This document shows positions 1 through 7,093 of a DNA stretch of 20,910 bases, piece after piece. The notes under the pieces were generated by a model. It searched no databases, had not been told where the DNA came from, and worked only from the letters and a program-made list of their open reading frames with translations. Positions within the stretch are counted from its first letter, which is position 1, and every line of letters begins with the position of its first letter. The stretch comes from Candidatus Latescibacterota bacterium (lineage in GTDB: Bacteria > JAAXHH01 > JACQVL01), in assembly GCA_016209865.1 (NCBI GenBank), contig JACQVL010000141.1:1-20910 (forward strand), read 5' to 3'. Position numbers and translations under genes: made by a program.

Positions 1-107
1 CCGTCCTGCCGCACGATCAGGACGAGGCTGCAGGAAAGAGCGAGCAGGTAGAAGAGTAGAAACCTCAGTGACGAGTGACGAGTGACGAGTGACGAGTACA
101 AAGCCAT
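1..107 (-). CDS. possible divergent membrane/exported protein, N-terminus only
   Basis: An open frame starts at an ATG (complement of 105-107) and runs off the left edge after 35 codons. Residues 5-14 (SSLVTRHSSL) are encoded by the GTGACGA heptamer array read on the minus strand. Residues 16-32 are strongly hydrophobic (FLLFYLLALSCSLVLIV) and look like a signal peptide or transmembrane helix, followed by RQD. No good Shine-Dalgarno sequence precedes the ATG. The hydrophobic run suggests a real gene that may have recruited the repeats as its 5' end, or the true start may lie within or after the array. Function unknown. It would be transcribed divergently from purM. Confidence 0.35.
   Translation of the reverse strand, partial: MALYSSLVTRHSSLRFLLFYLLALSCSLVLIVRQD
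66..97. repeat. tandem heptamer array (GTGACGA)x4
   Basis: Four consecutive copies of GTGACGA are visible, starting at 69 and preceded by CA. Bases 66-85 match the reverse complement of 245-264 at 19 of 20 positions, so the array is one arm of a widely spaced inverted repeat enclosing the purM promoter. The array also lies inside the possible divergent reading frame at the left edge. Confidence 0.9.
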
Positions 108-176
108 AATCATATCTTAATCGAAATTTCATCCTGTTGCAAGGGAAAAAGCATCGACAGAGATCAGGATAATGCC

Positions 177-205
177 TTGACAGTGTCCATACAATGAGGT
201 AATAT
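177..205 (+). promoter_or_regulatory. sigma70-like promoter of purM
   Basis: A perfect -35 TTGACA (177-182) is separated by exactly 17 bases from TAATAT (200-205), a 4/6 match to the -10 consensus, in a locally AT-rich stretch. The predicted transcript would start near 212 and carry a leader of about 70 nt containing the second heptamer arm. It probably drives purM and the genes behind it. Confidence 0.7.
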
Positions 206-244
206 TCAAAAGTGACACCAGGGACTGATGAAGGAGGAGGTTTT

Positions 245-266
245 TCACTGGTCACTCGTCACTGGT
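245..266. repeat. inverted heptamer arm upstream of purM
   Basis: TCACTGGTCACTCGTCACTG (245-264) is the reverse complement of 66-85 with one mismatch. The 13-mer ACTCGTCACTGGT (254-266) recurs at 5187-5199. A strong SD-like AAGGAGGAGG (231-240) lies just before the arm but has no start codon at a useful distance after it. The real purM ribosome-binding site, AAGGAG (270-275), lies after the arm. Confidence 0.8.
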
Positions 267-280
267 TTTAAGGAGCCCTC

Positions 281-1321
281 ATGCCCGGCCTGCGGTATGC
301 CGATGCGGGTGTTCATCTCGATACCTCAGACGACACCAAACGGCGGATCAAGACGATCGTCCGGTCGACGTTCGGGCCGGAGGTGCTCAGCGATATCGGA
401 CTGTTTGGAGGGCTGTTCGCGCCCGACTGGCGGCGCTACCGCGAGCCGGTGCTGGTGGCCAGCACGGACAGCGTGGGCACGAAGCTCAAAGTGGCGTTCG
501 CCATGCACCAGCACGACACCGTCGGCATCGACATCGTCGCGCACTGCGCGAACGATATCCTCGTCCAGGGCGCCCGACCGCTCTTCTTCCTCGACTATCT
601 CGGCATGGGGCGGCACGACCCGGCCGTGGCGGAATCGGTCATCCGGGGCGTGGCCGAGGGCTGCCGGCGGATCGGCTGTGCGTTGCTCGGCGGGGAAATG
701 GCGGAACTGCCCGACCTCTACCAGGCCGGAGAATACGATCTGGCCGGGACGATCGTCGGGATCGTCGACCGGGACCGGATCCTGGACGGCACCCGGATCG
801 CGGCGGGGGATCGGGTGATCGGATTGGCGGCTGATGGACTCCATACCAACGGGTACTCCCTCGCCCGCAAAGTCCTGTTCGGCGTCGCCGGGTACACGGT
901 CGACACGATGATGCCCGGATGCGGGCGGACGGTCGGGTCGGAGTTACTGCAGCCTCATCGGTGTTACGTCCCCGCCCTGCTTCCGCTCCTGCAGGGGCGG
1001 CGGCTGAAGGGCCTGGCGCACATCACCGGCGGCGGACTGCTGGATAATATCCCCCGGATCCTGCCCGATGGGTGCGCCGTCCGCCTCCAGGCGAACGCCT
1101 GGCCGATCCTTCCGGTCTTCGAGGCTCTTCAGCGTCTCGGCGAGATCGATGACCAGGAGATGTACCGGACGTTCAACATGGGCATCGGGATGGCCGTTAT
1201 CGTCGATGCCGATGAGGCCGGTGACATCGTCGAGACGCTCCGTCAGCACGGCGAATCACCTTACCTCATCGGGGAGGTGTACCCTGGAGAGCGGACGGTG
1301 ACGATCGAAGAGCGAGGATGA
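281..1321 (+). CDS. purM: phosphoribosylformylglycinamidine cyclo-ligase (AIR synthetase)
   Basis: PurM closes the ring of FGAM using ATP to give aminoimidazole ribotide, step five of cytoplasmic purine synthesis. The 346-residue product has the usual family length. Visible family motifs are YADAGV (6-11), the nucleotide-binding stretch STDSVGTKLKVA (61-72), HCANDILVQGA (88-98), LLGGEMAELPDLY (135-147), HTNGYSLAR (188-196) and HITGGGLLDNIPR (247-259). ATG 281 follows AAGGAG by five bases. The N-terminus matches the usual short lead before the ADAGV motif, so this start is favoured over an out-of-frame ATG at 228. It is first in a plus-strand group with a zinc-finger membrane protein, ruvX and mltG. 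No purN or other pur gene is in view, so the linkage is not a purine operon. Confidence 0.97.
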   Translation: MPGLRYADAGVHLDTSDDTKRRIKTIVRSTFGPEVLSDIGLFGGLFAPDWRRYREPVLVASTDSVGTKLKVAFAMHQHDTVGIDIVAHCANDILVQGARPLFFLDYLGMGRHDPAVAESVIRGVAEGCRRIGCALLGGEMAELPDLYQAGEYDLAGTIVGIVDRDRILDGTRIAAGDRVIGLAADGLHTNGYSLARKVLFGVAGYTVDTMMPGCGRTVGSELLQPHRCYVPALLPLLQGRRLKGLAHITGGGLLDNIPRILPDGCAVRLQANAWPILPVFEALQRLGEIDDQEMYRTFNMGIGMAVIVDADEAGDIVETLRQHGESPYLIGEVYPGERTVTIEERG

Positions 1322-1338
1322 GCGAAGTCGGGACGGGA

Positions 1339-1359
1339 ACGGATCGGCGATCGATCCGT
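1339..1359 (+). terminator. hairpin after purM, possible weak terminator or attenuator
   Basis: ACGGATCG and CGATCCGT form a perfect 8-bp stem around a 5-base loop (GCGAT). GTTCTTC follows, which is only moderately T-rich. Twelve bases further on is a perfect -10-like TATAAT (1371-1376), without a convincing -35. The hairpin argues that 1322-1386 is intergenic rather than coding. Confidence 0.35.
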
Positions 1360-1386
1360 GTTCTTCATCATATAATCGAGTTCTCG

Positions 1387-2004
1387 ATGATGGATCAGAC
1401 TGATTCCATCCCCTGCGCGACGCATCCAGATCGAGCCAGCGTGGCCTCGTGCAGCGTGTGCGGCAAGGCGCTCTGTCAGGACTGTCGGCGCGAGAGTCAC
1501 GGCGCCACGTATTGTGACGTCTGCGTCGAGATCGCGCCGTCCCTCCTGCGTGAAGAACCGCCGCGTCCGTCCCGGACCCTCCTCGCGTTCCTGGCCGGCG
1601 CGGCGCTCTCGGTCACGGCGTTGCTCGGCTGGGACTGGGGCATGTTCCGGACGCAGTTTGGACTGGCACGGTTTACGTCCCAGGTGATGCTGTGCGTGGC
1701 CCTGGCTGCCGTTGCCGTGATGCGCCGTGTGGCAGGTCGCCGGCCTGCGTGGCTCCGCTTGCTGGCCTACGGGCTGGTCATCGGGATGTTGCTCGGGGGA
1801 GAGTATATACAGCGTCAGTATGTCCTGTTTCAGGTGGCGCGTCAGCAGCGGCTCACCGCCGAGCAACTGCTTCGTTACTCAGAACAGTATACGTACTGGA
1901 CCCACCTGCGCTGGCTGGGTCCGTTCGATTATCTCTTCATGCTCGCCGGTCTGTTCGTGACCTGGCGCTGGTTGAGGGATCATGCCAAGACGTACGCGAA
2001 GTGA
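1387..2004 (+). CDS. B-box-type zinc-finger integral membrane protein, function unknown
   Basis: The first 46 residues hold a cysteine/histidine cluster like small bacterial B-box zinc fingers: C10, H13, C22-x2-C25, C30-x2-C33, H38 and C43-x2-C46. About four hydrophobic segments follow: LLAFLAGAALSVTALL, VMLCVALAAVAVM, LLAYGLVIGMLLGG and YLFMLAGLFVTW. It is therefore probably an inner-membrane protein with a cytoplasmic zinc-binding head. The frame is open from ATG 1318, which overlaps the purM stop as ATGA, but codons 1318-1386 (ATA, CAT CAT, CTT, GTT) are unlike the GC-rich third positions nearby and contain a hairpin. I prefer ATG 1387 (or 1390), although its ribosome-binding site is poor. 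The gene overlaps ruvX by 23 bases. No specific function can be assigned. Confidence 0.8.
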   Translation: MMDQTDSIPCATHPDRASVASCSVCGKALCQDCRRESHGATYCDVCVEIAPSLLREEPPRPSRTLLAFLAGAALSVTALLGWDWGMFRTQFGLARFTSQVMLCVALAAVAVMRRVAGRRPAWLRLLAYGLVIGMLLGGEYIQRQYVLFQVARQQRLTAEQLLRYSEQYTYWTHLRWLGPFDYLFMLAGLFVTWRWLRDHAKTYAK

Positions 2005-2635
2005 CCGGCCCAAAGTCCGTCGGCTGTGGGTCCGGAAGCCGGTGACCCAGGTCCAGCCCGATCGCCAGCGGTACGACCGCCAGCGGGAACAGGCGGGTGC
2101 GCGGCGGGAATGGGACGCGATGGAATCGAACATCGTTGACGATCAACGCAACGAGGCGATGCCACAGGCCCCGGCCGGTCGAGTGCTGGGAATCGACTAC
2201 GGTCTGCGCCGGGTGGGACTGGCGATCAGCGACCCGACCGGACGGATCGCCCACGGGCTGGAAACTCTCGATGCGGCCAGCCAGGACGCGGTGCAGGAGG
2301 CCATCCGTCGGATCGGCGACCGGTATGACATCCGCAAGGTGATCGTCGGCCTCCCGGTCAACATGGATGGGACGATGGGCGAGAGCACCGGTCGCGTGGT
2401 CGAATTCGTCCAGGCGCTGAGCGCCCGGACCGACGCGCAGGTCATCACCTGGGATGAACGGTTGACGAGTCACGCCGCGCAGCGCGCGATGATCGAGATG
2501 GGACGGTCGTTGAAGGGACGGAAGAAGGACATCGACCGCATCTCGGCCACGCTCATCCTGCAAGGGTATCTCGACAGCGTCCGGCAGGTCCAGGCTGCGA
2601 CCAGTTCGGCCACTGAGGAACGAACATGCGATTGA
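1982..2635 (+). CDS. ruvX: putative pre-16S rRNA nuclease / Holliday junction resolvase-like (YqgF/RuvX)
   Basis: The RNase H-like YqgF fold begins at residue 67 with GRVLGIDYGLRRVGLA. D72, E159 in the WDERLTS motif and an Asp of KKDIDRISA (183 or 185) would be the acidic catalytic set. IVGLPVNMDGT (121-131) is the other family signature. YqgF proteins are cytoplasmic and act in 16S rRNA 5' maturation; a resolvase role was also proposed. The 217-residue product is longer than the usual 140 or so because of a basic, Arg-rich N-terminal extension of about 65 residues. Codon use in the extension is GC3-rich and looks coding. ATG 1982 has GAGGGA just upstream; ATG 2120 and 2159 are shorter alternatives. 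It overlaps mltG by 10 bases. Confidence 0.93.
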   Translation: MPRRTRSDRPKVRRLWVRKPVTQVQPDRQRYDRQREQAGARREWDAMESNIVDDQRNEAMPQAPAGRVLGIDYGLRRVGLAISDPTGRIAHGLETLDAASQDAVQEAIRRIGDRYDIRKVIVGLPVNMDGTMGESTGRVVEFVQALSARTDAQVITWDERLTSHAAQRAMIEMGRSLKGRKKDIDRISATLILQGYLDSVRQVQAATSSATEERTCD

Positions 2636-3627
2636 ACAGGGTTGTCCTGATCATCATCTCTGGACTGGTGCTGCTGGACGCCGGGATTGGGTTCGAGGTG
2701 TACCGTCTCCAGTCCCCGGTCCCGGCCACCGGGGAGGCCAAAGTCGTCCTCGTCGAGCCGGGCATGACCGTCGCCCAGATCGCGACCCGGTTGGAGGACG
2801 CACGGCTGATTCGCAGCGCGCACTGGTTCAGGCTCCTGGCACGGTATCGCGGAGTCGACGGCCGGCTGCGGGTCGGGCGTTACCGGTTGGAGACCGGGCT
2901 GACGGTGGACACGGTCCTGAACCGATTGGTCAGTGGGATGGGACGGGAAGAGCAGGTGACGATTCCTGAGGGGTTTGAACTCAGCCAGGTGGCGGGCATC
3001 CTGAGGGCGAAGGCAGGGATCGACTCAGTCCAGTTCATGGCGCTCGTCCGGGATTCTACCGTGGCGGCGAGCCTGGGGATCGACGCTCCGACGCTCGAAG
3101 GTTACCTCTTCCCGAACACGTACAACATCTACTGGCAGATGGCTCCGGAGCTGATCATCCGGGAGATGACGGCACAGTTCACGCAGGTGTTCGATGAGCG
3201 GTACGCACAACAGGCGCAGCGATGGGGGTTCACCCTGCATGAGGCGGTGACCTTAGCCTCGATCATCGAACGGGAAGCTCAGTTGGAGGAAGAACGGGCG
3301 ATCATCTCCGGGGTGTTCCACAACCGGCTGCGGATCGGGCAGCGCTTAGAGTCGTGCGCGACGATTGAATACGTGTTAGGCGTGCCTAAGCCCCGGCTGT
3401 TCGAGAACGACCTGAAGATTCCCTCTCCGTACAACACCTACCTCCACGAAGGGCTGCCGCCCGGCCCGATCTGCAGCCCGGGCCGCGCCTCCTTAGAAGC
3501 GGCGCTCTTCCCCAAAGACGTCCCGTACCTCTATTTCGTCGCTCGCGGAGACGGTGGCCACATCTTCTCGCGGTCGAACGACGAGCACGTCACCGCGAAA
3601 TTGCGCGTCCAACGGAAGGCGACGTGA
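2626..3627 (+). CDS. mltG: endolytic murein transglycosylase MltG (YceG family)
   Basis: MltG cleaves nascent glycan strands at the inner membrane and is thought to act as a terminase of peptidoglycan elongation. The 333-residue protein has a single N-terminal transmembrane segment (about 6-22) and a LysM-like region near 40-100. The catalytic domain carries EGYLFPNTYNI, LASIIEREAQ with the probable catalytic Glu at 215, GVFHNRL, YNTYLHEGLPPGPICSPG and YLYFVARGDGGHIFS. These are all hallmarks of the family. GAGGAA lies about six bases before ATG 2626. The gene starts inside the end of ruvX, and the ruvX-mltG pairing is seen in several phyla. A convergent tolC-like gene begins 19 bases after the stop. 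Confidence 0.95.
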   Translation: MRLNRVVLIIISGLVLLDAGIGFEVYRLQSPVPATGEAKVVLVEPGMTVAQIATRLEDARLIRSAHWFRLLARYRGVDGRLRVGRYRLETGLTVDTVLNRLVSGMGREEQVTIPEGFELSQVAGILRAKAGIDSVQFMALVRDSTVAASLGIDAPTLEGYLFPNTYNIYWQMAPELIIREMTAQFTQVFDERYAQQAQRWGFTLHEAVTLASIIEREAQLEEERAIISGVFHNRLRIGQRLESCATIEYVLGVPKPRLFENDLKIPSPYNTYLHEGLPPGPICSPGRASLEAALFPKDVPYLYFVARGDGGHIFSRSNDEHVTAKLRVQRKAT

Positions 3628-3630
3628 GGG

Positions 3631-3656
3631 AGAGCGTTGGAACGTGCTAACGCTCT
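3631..3656. terminator. hairpin between convergent mltG and tolC-like genes
   Basis: AGAGCGTT (3631-3638) and AACGCTCT (3649-3656) make a perfect 8-bp stem around a 10-base loop. On the plus strand TTTC follows, a short T-run; on the minus strand there is none. The right arm is coding sequence for the last residues and stop of the tolC-like gene. It probably terminates mltG transcription, weakly. Confidence 0.45.
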
Positions 3657-5104
3657 TTCACCGGCCGTCCCGTTGCCTTGTCCAGGGCGGCCTGCGCGAT
3701 CTTGTAGTCGTACTGCGCGGTCACTAAGTTGGATTTCGCCCGCGCCAGGATCACCTGCGCGTTGAAGATGTCGAGCAGGGTGCCCGACCCGACCCGGTAG
3801 CGTTCTTGAGCCAGTCGAAGACCTTCCTCCGAGGCTAAGATGGTCTCGTTGCTCAGGGTCACAACTTGCCGGGCGGTCTCCAGGTTGAGGAGCGCCTGTT
3901 TGATGTCGAGCGCCGTGCTGCGTTTCAGTAGCTCCAGGTTCTCTTCGGCGACGAGCAAATCAGCTTGAGTACGGTCGATGTTGGCATAGGTTTGTGTGCC
4001 GTTGAGCACGTTGAGGGACATGTTTAGCCCGAAGGACACGGTCCAGTTTTTCCCGAAATTCCCGTACACCCGGTTCAGTTCCGAGCTAAACCGCTGGTAG
4101 CCGAGTGAGCCATTGACGGATGGAAGCAAAGCGCCGCGAGCGATCTTGACGCTGAGTTTTGCCGACTCGACACTTCCTGTTAATCGCCTGATATCCGGGT
4201 TCTCGCGGAGTGCGTCCGGCATCGCCTGATCGAGGGTCATCGGGACGGGGGGTTCCGTCGCGTCTGAGATGACATCATCCACGATATCGATGGGGGCATT
4301 CACGTTCAGTCCCATCGCCGTGTTGAGGACTGCTTTCGCCTGGAGGACGGCTTGCTGCTGCCTGAGCAGGGACACTCTCACTTCCCCTAAGTTCGCGCGA
4401 GCCTGGAGCACGTCCACTTTGGCGACAGACCCGATCTCGTACATGCTATCCGACCGTTTCAGTTGCTCTTCACTCAGCTTGACCTGTTCCTCGAACACCT
4501 CCTGGAGGCGCATCGCCTTGAGGAGGTTGTAATACTGCTGTTTGACCGTCAACGCCACCTGCCGCTCAGCCGAGTCCACGTTGAGCGAGGAATTCTGCAC
4601 ATTCTGACGCGCCTGCTGAATGTTACGCCACCACCGTCCGCCATCGTAGAGCGGCTGAGAGACCGAGAGACCCGATGAGTAATTGGTCAGGGAACTTCCG
4701 GGCTGGCTGGTCGGTACCCGGCCGTAGATGACGCTGCCGTCAGGAGCCCGGCCGATCGGGGCATTCTGCTGCACGATCCGGTCGCCTGATCGGTTATGGT
4801 TGACGTTCAGGATGGAGGCGTTGACCGTCGGCATGATACCCGACCAGGAGCTGTAAGCCAGCGCCTGCGAGGATTCGACCTGACGCTGGGCGATCAGCAC
4901 CTGGGAGTTCCGGTTGATGGCGATCTCGATGCATTGGGCAAGGGTGAGCTTGCCGCTCGCCGGCGGGACGGCCGTTTTCTCCTGGCCCCCGCCCTGGGAC
5001 TCTATCGCCCCGGCGCTGGAGCCGAGGATGAGGAGCATGACACATACGCCGAACAGAGAGCGAACCGGCCGAATCACGGACATCGGACGATCAGTCAGAT
5101 ACAT
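3647..5104 (-). CDS. TolC-family outer-membrane efflux/secretion channel
   Basis: TolC-type trimers form an outer-membrane barrel with a long periplasmic alpha-helical tunnel, paired with inner-membrane transporters for drug efflux or type I secretion. A signal peptide (hydrophobic core LFGVCVMLLILGSSAGA) is followed by LTLAQCIEIAINRN, the typical start of the OEP repeat. Two OEP-like halves follow, with SVSQPLYDGG, QARANLGEVRVSLL, SFGLNMSLNVLNG and RYRVGSGTLLDIFNAQVIL. The product has 485 residues, normal for the family. I moved the start to ATG 5104 because AAGGAG lies seven bases upstream; the upstream in-frame ATG at 5149 has no such site. No adaptor or transporter gene is adjacent, so the substrate is unknown. 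A 282-bp gap separates it from the RseB-like gene. Confidence 0.93.
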   Translation of the reverse strand: MYLTDRPMSVIRPVRSLFGVCVMLLILGSSAGAIESQGGGQEKTAVPPASGKLTLAQCIEIAINRNSQVLIAQRQVESSQALAYSSWSGIMPTVNASILNVNHNRSGDRIVQQNAPIGRAPDGSVIYGRVPTSQPGSSLTNYSSGLSVSQPLYDGGRWWRNIQQARQNVQNSSLNVDSAERQVALTVKQQYYNLLKAMRLQEVFEEQVKLSEEQLKRSDSMYEIGSVAKVDVLQARANLGEVRVSLLRQQQAVLQAKAVLNTAMGLNVNAPIDIVDDVISDATEPPVPMTLDQAMPDALRENPDIRRLTGSVESAKLSVKIARGALLPSVNGSLGYQRFSSELNRVYGNFGKNWTVSFGLNMSLNVLNGTQTYANIDRTQADLLVAEENLELLKRSTALDIKQALLNLETARQVVTLSNETILASEEGLRLAQERYRVGSGTLLDIFNAQVILARAKSNLVTAQYDYKIAQAALDKATGRPVKER

Positions 5105-5136
5105 ACCTCGACTCCTTTTCAAGAATGGATTCCCGC

Positions 5137-5154
5137 TCCCCGTCTTCACGGGGA
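5137..5154 (-). other. leader hairpin upstream of the tolC-like gene
   Basis: TCCCCGT and ACGGGGA pair perfectly over 7 bp around a 4-base loop, 32 bases upstream of the chosen start. No T-run follows, so a terminator is unlikely. It could structure the 5' untranslated region. Confidence 0.35.
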
Positions 5155-5186
5155 CAGGTTTCGTGGGAATGACATAATGGTCTTTT

Positions 5187-5199
5187 ACTCGTCACTGGT
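5187..5199. repeat. solitary heptamer-family site
   Basis: ACTCGTCACTGGT is identical to bases 254-266 upstream of purM and belongs to the same GTGACGA heptamer family. It is a single degenerate unit pair, not a tandem array. Confidence 0.7.
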
Positions 5200-5386
5200 C
5201 TTGTCAATTAGACGATGAACCGGCAGGGAGAGTTCCGTCCTGCTCTCACGTATCCCGGATACTTAAGAGGGATCACTGTATAGACTGCATGAGCGGGGGG
5301 AAGGTTTCATCGACGGAGGGACAAGAGGGGGCACGATCGGGAGGCAAGCACAACTCAGGACTGAAGGAGAGGGGCCGCGAGTCGTC

Positions 5387-6538
5387 TCAGCCGAACGTCC
5401 CGCGCCGTCTGATGATCCACCAGCCGGCGACGAACACCGCCATGAGCGCGCCTCCTCCGGCCGTCCACCAGAGGTAGGACGAGCGGGATGATGCGAGCTC
5501 AGGGCTAAGCTCGACCACCCGGAGGGATTCGATCAGCTTGATCGATTCGGACTCCGCGATGTTGCTGACCACCGTATAGAGCCGGATGCCGTCGTGCCGT
5601 CGCAGGATGCTGAAGAGGCCCCGTTTCCAGATGTCGACCGTGCCGCGGCGTTCCGGCGTGCCGCCCGGCCAGGCACGGGCGGCCTGATCCGTCGCGAGCG
5701 CCACGCGTTCAAACAACGAAAACTGGGCCAGCCCGTCCGTGTACGTGAAATGGATGAGCGGGCGGCCTTCGTAGGAACGGACCCGTAACCTCTCCAGGTT
5801 GAACCCGCCAGGCAGGTAGACCGGAGCCGCAACCCGGAACCCGGCGATGCGTTGCGCTTCCTGAATCGACCCGCACCCGATGATCGATGCTTCCTCCACC
5901 GGACGATTCGCCCATTCATCGGTCGCGAACAGCCGGTCATCGAGCGCCGGGTTGAGAGTCAGGCTGGAAAACCAGGTTTCCGTGATGACCCGTTCCGCCT
6001 CGTCACGGTCTTCAGCCCTCAGTACCAGCCCCGTCTGGGTATCGATCCAGGCGATTTTCGTGGATCGTCCCGCATGCTTCGGCCGAACCGTCAAGACGAC
6101 CGTTTCCCGGCCGAGCAGGACGTCCCGGCCGCGGACCGTGACGTCGTAATTGGCCATCAGCAGGTCGGTATCGCTGAACCGCAGGCCTGAATCCAGCACG
6201 CGCTCGCCGGGGCCGCGCCGGTGGGAGTAGGCGATCGAGTCGGCCTTCGGCTCCCGCCAGTAGACATCATCGTCGATCCGGATGGTCACGGCGCCCGGCC
6301 TCGGAGCGAGCACGTCCACCCGGTCCCGGCGCGGTCGTTTGTGGAACACCCGCTGGACGACCCGCTCCGTGTCCTCGCCCGCCGGACTCGTCTTGCGCAT
6401 GATTGTCCCCTGATAGTCGCAGACTTTTGGAGCGTTCAGCGTCCTGGTGAGGATCGCCTCGACGCTCTCCGTCTCCGCCATCGAAGGGGCGACAAGAACG
6501 CAGAGCAGCAACCAGAGCCCGAAGAGAGGTTTCACGCG
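5387..6538 (-). CDS. RseB/MucB-like sigma factor regulatory protein with C-terminal membrane anchor
   Basis: RseB proteins bind the periplasmic part of an anti-sigma factor and sense mislocalised lipids or lipoproteins through a LolA-like fold. A signal peptide (about 1-20, ending PSMA) is followed by a LolA-like N-terminal domain with YQGTIMRK, RVFHKRPRRDRVDVL and TGLVLRAEDRD. A C-terminal domain like MucB/RseB C contains YLPGGFNLERL and FTYTDGLAQFSLFE. Unlike classical soluble RseB, it ends in a hydrophobic helix (GGGALMAVFVAGWWII) with RRR after it, which would anchor it to the inner membrane. I chose GTG 6538 because it directly precedes KPLFGLWLL and has AGGA nearby; TTG 6556 is the longer alternative. 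It lies directly after the anti-sigma gene, as in rpoE-rseA-rseB operons. Confidence 0.85.
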   Translation of the reverse strand, partial: RVKPLFGLWLLLCVLVAPSMAETESVEAILTRTLNAPKVCDYQGTIMRKTSPAGEDTERVVQRVFHKRPRRDRVDVLAPRPGAVTIRIDDDVYWREPKADSIAYSHRRGPGERVLDSGLRFSDTDLLMANYDVTVRGRDVLLGRETVVLTVRPKHAGRSTKIAWIDTQTGLVLRAEDRDEAERVITETWFSSLTLNPALDDRLFATDEWANRPVEEASIIGCGSIQEAQRIAGFRVAAPVYLPGGFNLERLRVRSYEGRPLIHFTYTDGLAQFSLFERVALATDQAARAWPGGTPERRGTVDIWKRGLFSILRRHDGIRLYTVVSNIAESESIKLIESLRVVELSPELASSRSSYLWWTAGGGALMAVFVAGWWIIRRRGTFG

Positions 6539-6561
6539 CGTCGATTCCTGAGCCAAACGGG

Positions 6562-7074
6562 TTATTTCTTCTTCACGTTGCTAACGAGCACCGACCCGAA
6601 CGCGCCGTTCGAGAAGACGTTCTGATCGGCCACCAGCGCATGTTCCTTCAGGTAGAACCTCATCTCCTCTCCCTCGCGCATCCCCTGAGTCAGGGTAGTG
6701 GGTTGGGACGTCAGGAGATACCAGACGACGGTCGCCCCGGCGATGACGACGGCGGCGGCCGCGCTGATGGCGTACAGCGGGCGATGAAAGACCGTCAGGC
6801 GGTCGCCCAGCCATGCCCGATGAGCGGACAACCGGATCATTCGGGTCCGGGCGCGTTGCTCACGGATGGCCGTCATCATCGCAGACTGAAGCGACGGGTC
6901 AAGCGGAGGAATCCGAACCGCCTGGAGCAGGGTCTTGACCCGCTGCACGTCAGCCACGGCCCCCGCACAGGCTGGACACGACTCGATGTGGTACGCGATG
7001 GCGGCGATCTCATCGGCCGGGCACGCCCGCTCCAGGTACAACGTCATCTGCCTTTGCACATGAGAGCATGTCAT
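6562..7074 (-). CDS. zinc-finger anti-sigma factor (membrane-anchored)
   Basis: The N-terminus has the zf-HC2/ZAS arrangement C3, H29-x3-C33-x2-C36 (HIESCPAC), which holds ECF sigma factors at the membrane. A single transmembrane helix spans about 100-121 (AISAAAAVVIAGATVVWYLL). A short outside domain of about 50 residues follows and ends in KKK. At 170 residues the length is typical. ATG 7074 has AGGAGG seven bases upstream. The gene follows the sigma factor by 19 bases and precedes the RseB-like sensor by 23, so the three form a sigma/anti-sigma/sensor set. Release of sigma would presumably depend on proteolysis of this protein; no protease gene is in view. Confidence 0.9.
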   Translation of the reverse strand: MTCSHVQRQMTLYLERACPADEIAAIAYHIESCPACAGAVADVQRVKTLLQAVRIPPLDPSLQSAMMTAIREQRARTRMIRLSAHRAWLGDRLTVFHRPLYAISAAAAVVIAGATVVWYLLTSQPTTLTQGMREGEEMRFYLKEHALVADQNVFSNGAFGSVLVSNVKKK

Positions 7075-7093
7075 ACGGTACCCTCCTGTCGCC

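Larger units (their letters stand above)
5105..5386. other. 282-bp intergenic region upstream of the tolC-like gene
   Basis: No convincing gene is present. It holds a 7-bp stem with a 4-base loop (5137-5154), the heptamer-family 13-mer ACTCGTCACTGGT (5187-5199), a minus-strand TTGACA (5203-5208) lacking a -10 at proper spacing, and a short symmetric site GTATCC-C-GGATAC (5250-5262) that could be an operator. No rho-independent terminator is seen after the RseB-like gene. Confidence 0.5.

Noticed and set aside
228-818. A 196-codon plus-strand frame starting MKEEVFHWSLVTG, overlapping purM
   Set aside because: It is a shadow of purM in another frame, with Arg/Ser-rich composition and no family motif. 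Only its first codons lie in the leader, and they simply read the heptamer arm.
5183-5208. Minus-strand TTGACA as a tolC-like promoter
   Set aside because: No acceptable -10 lies 16-18 bases downstream; the nearest candidate (TATGTC) is 25 bases away.
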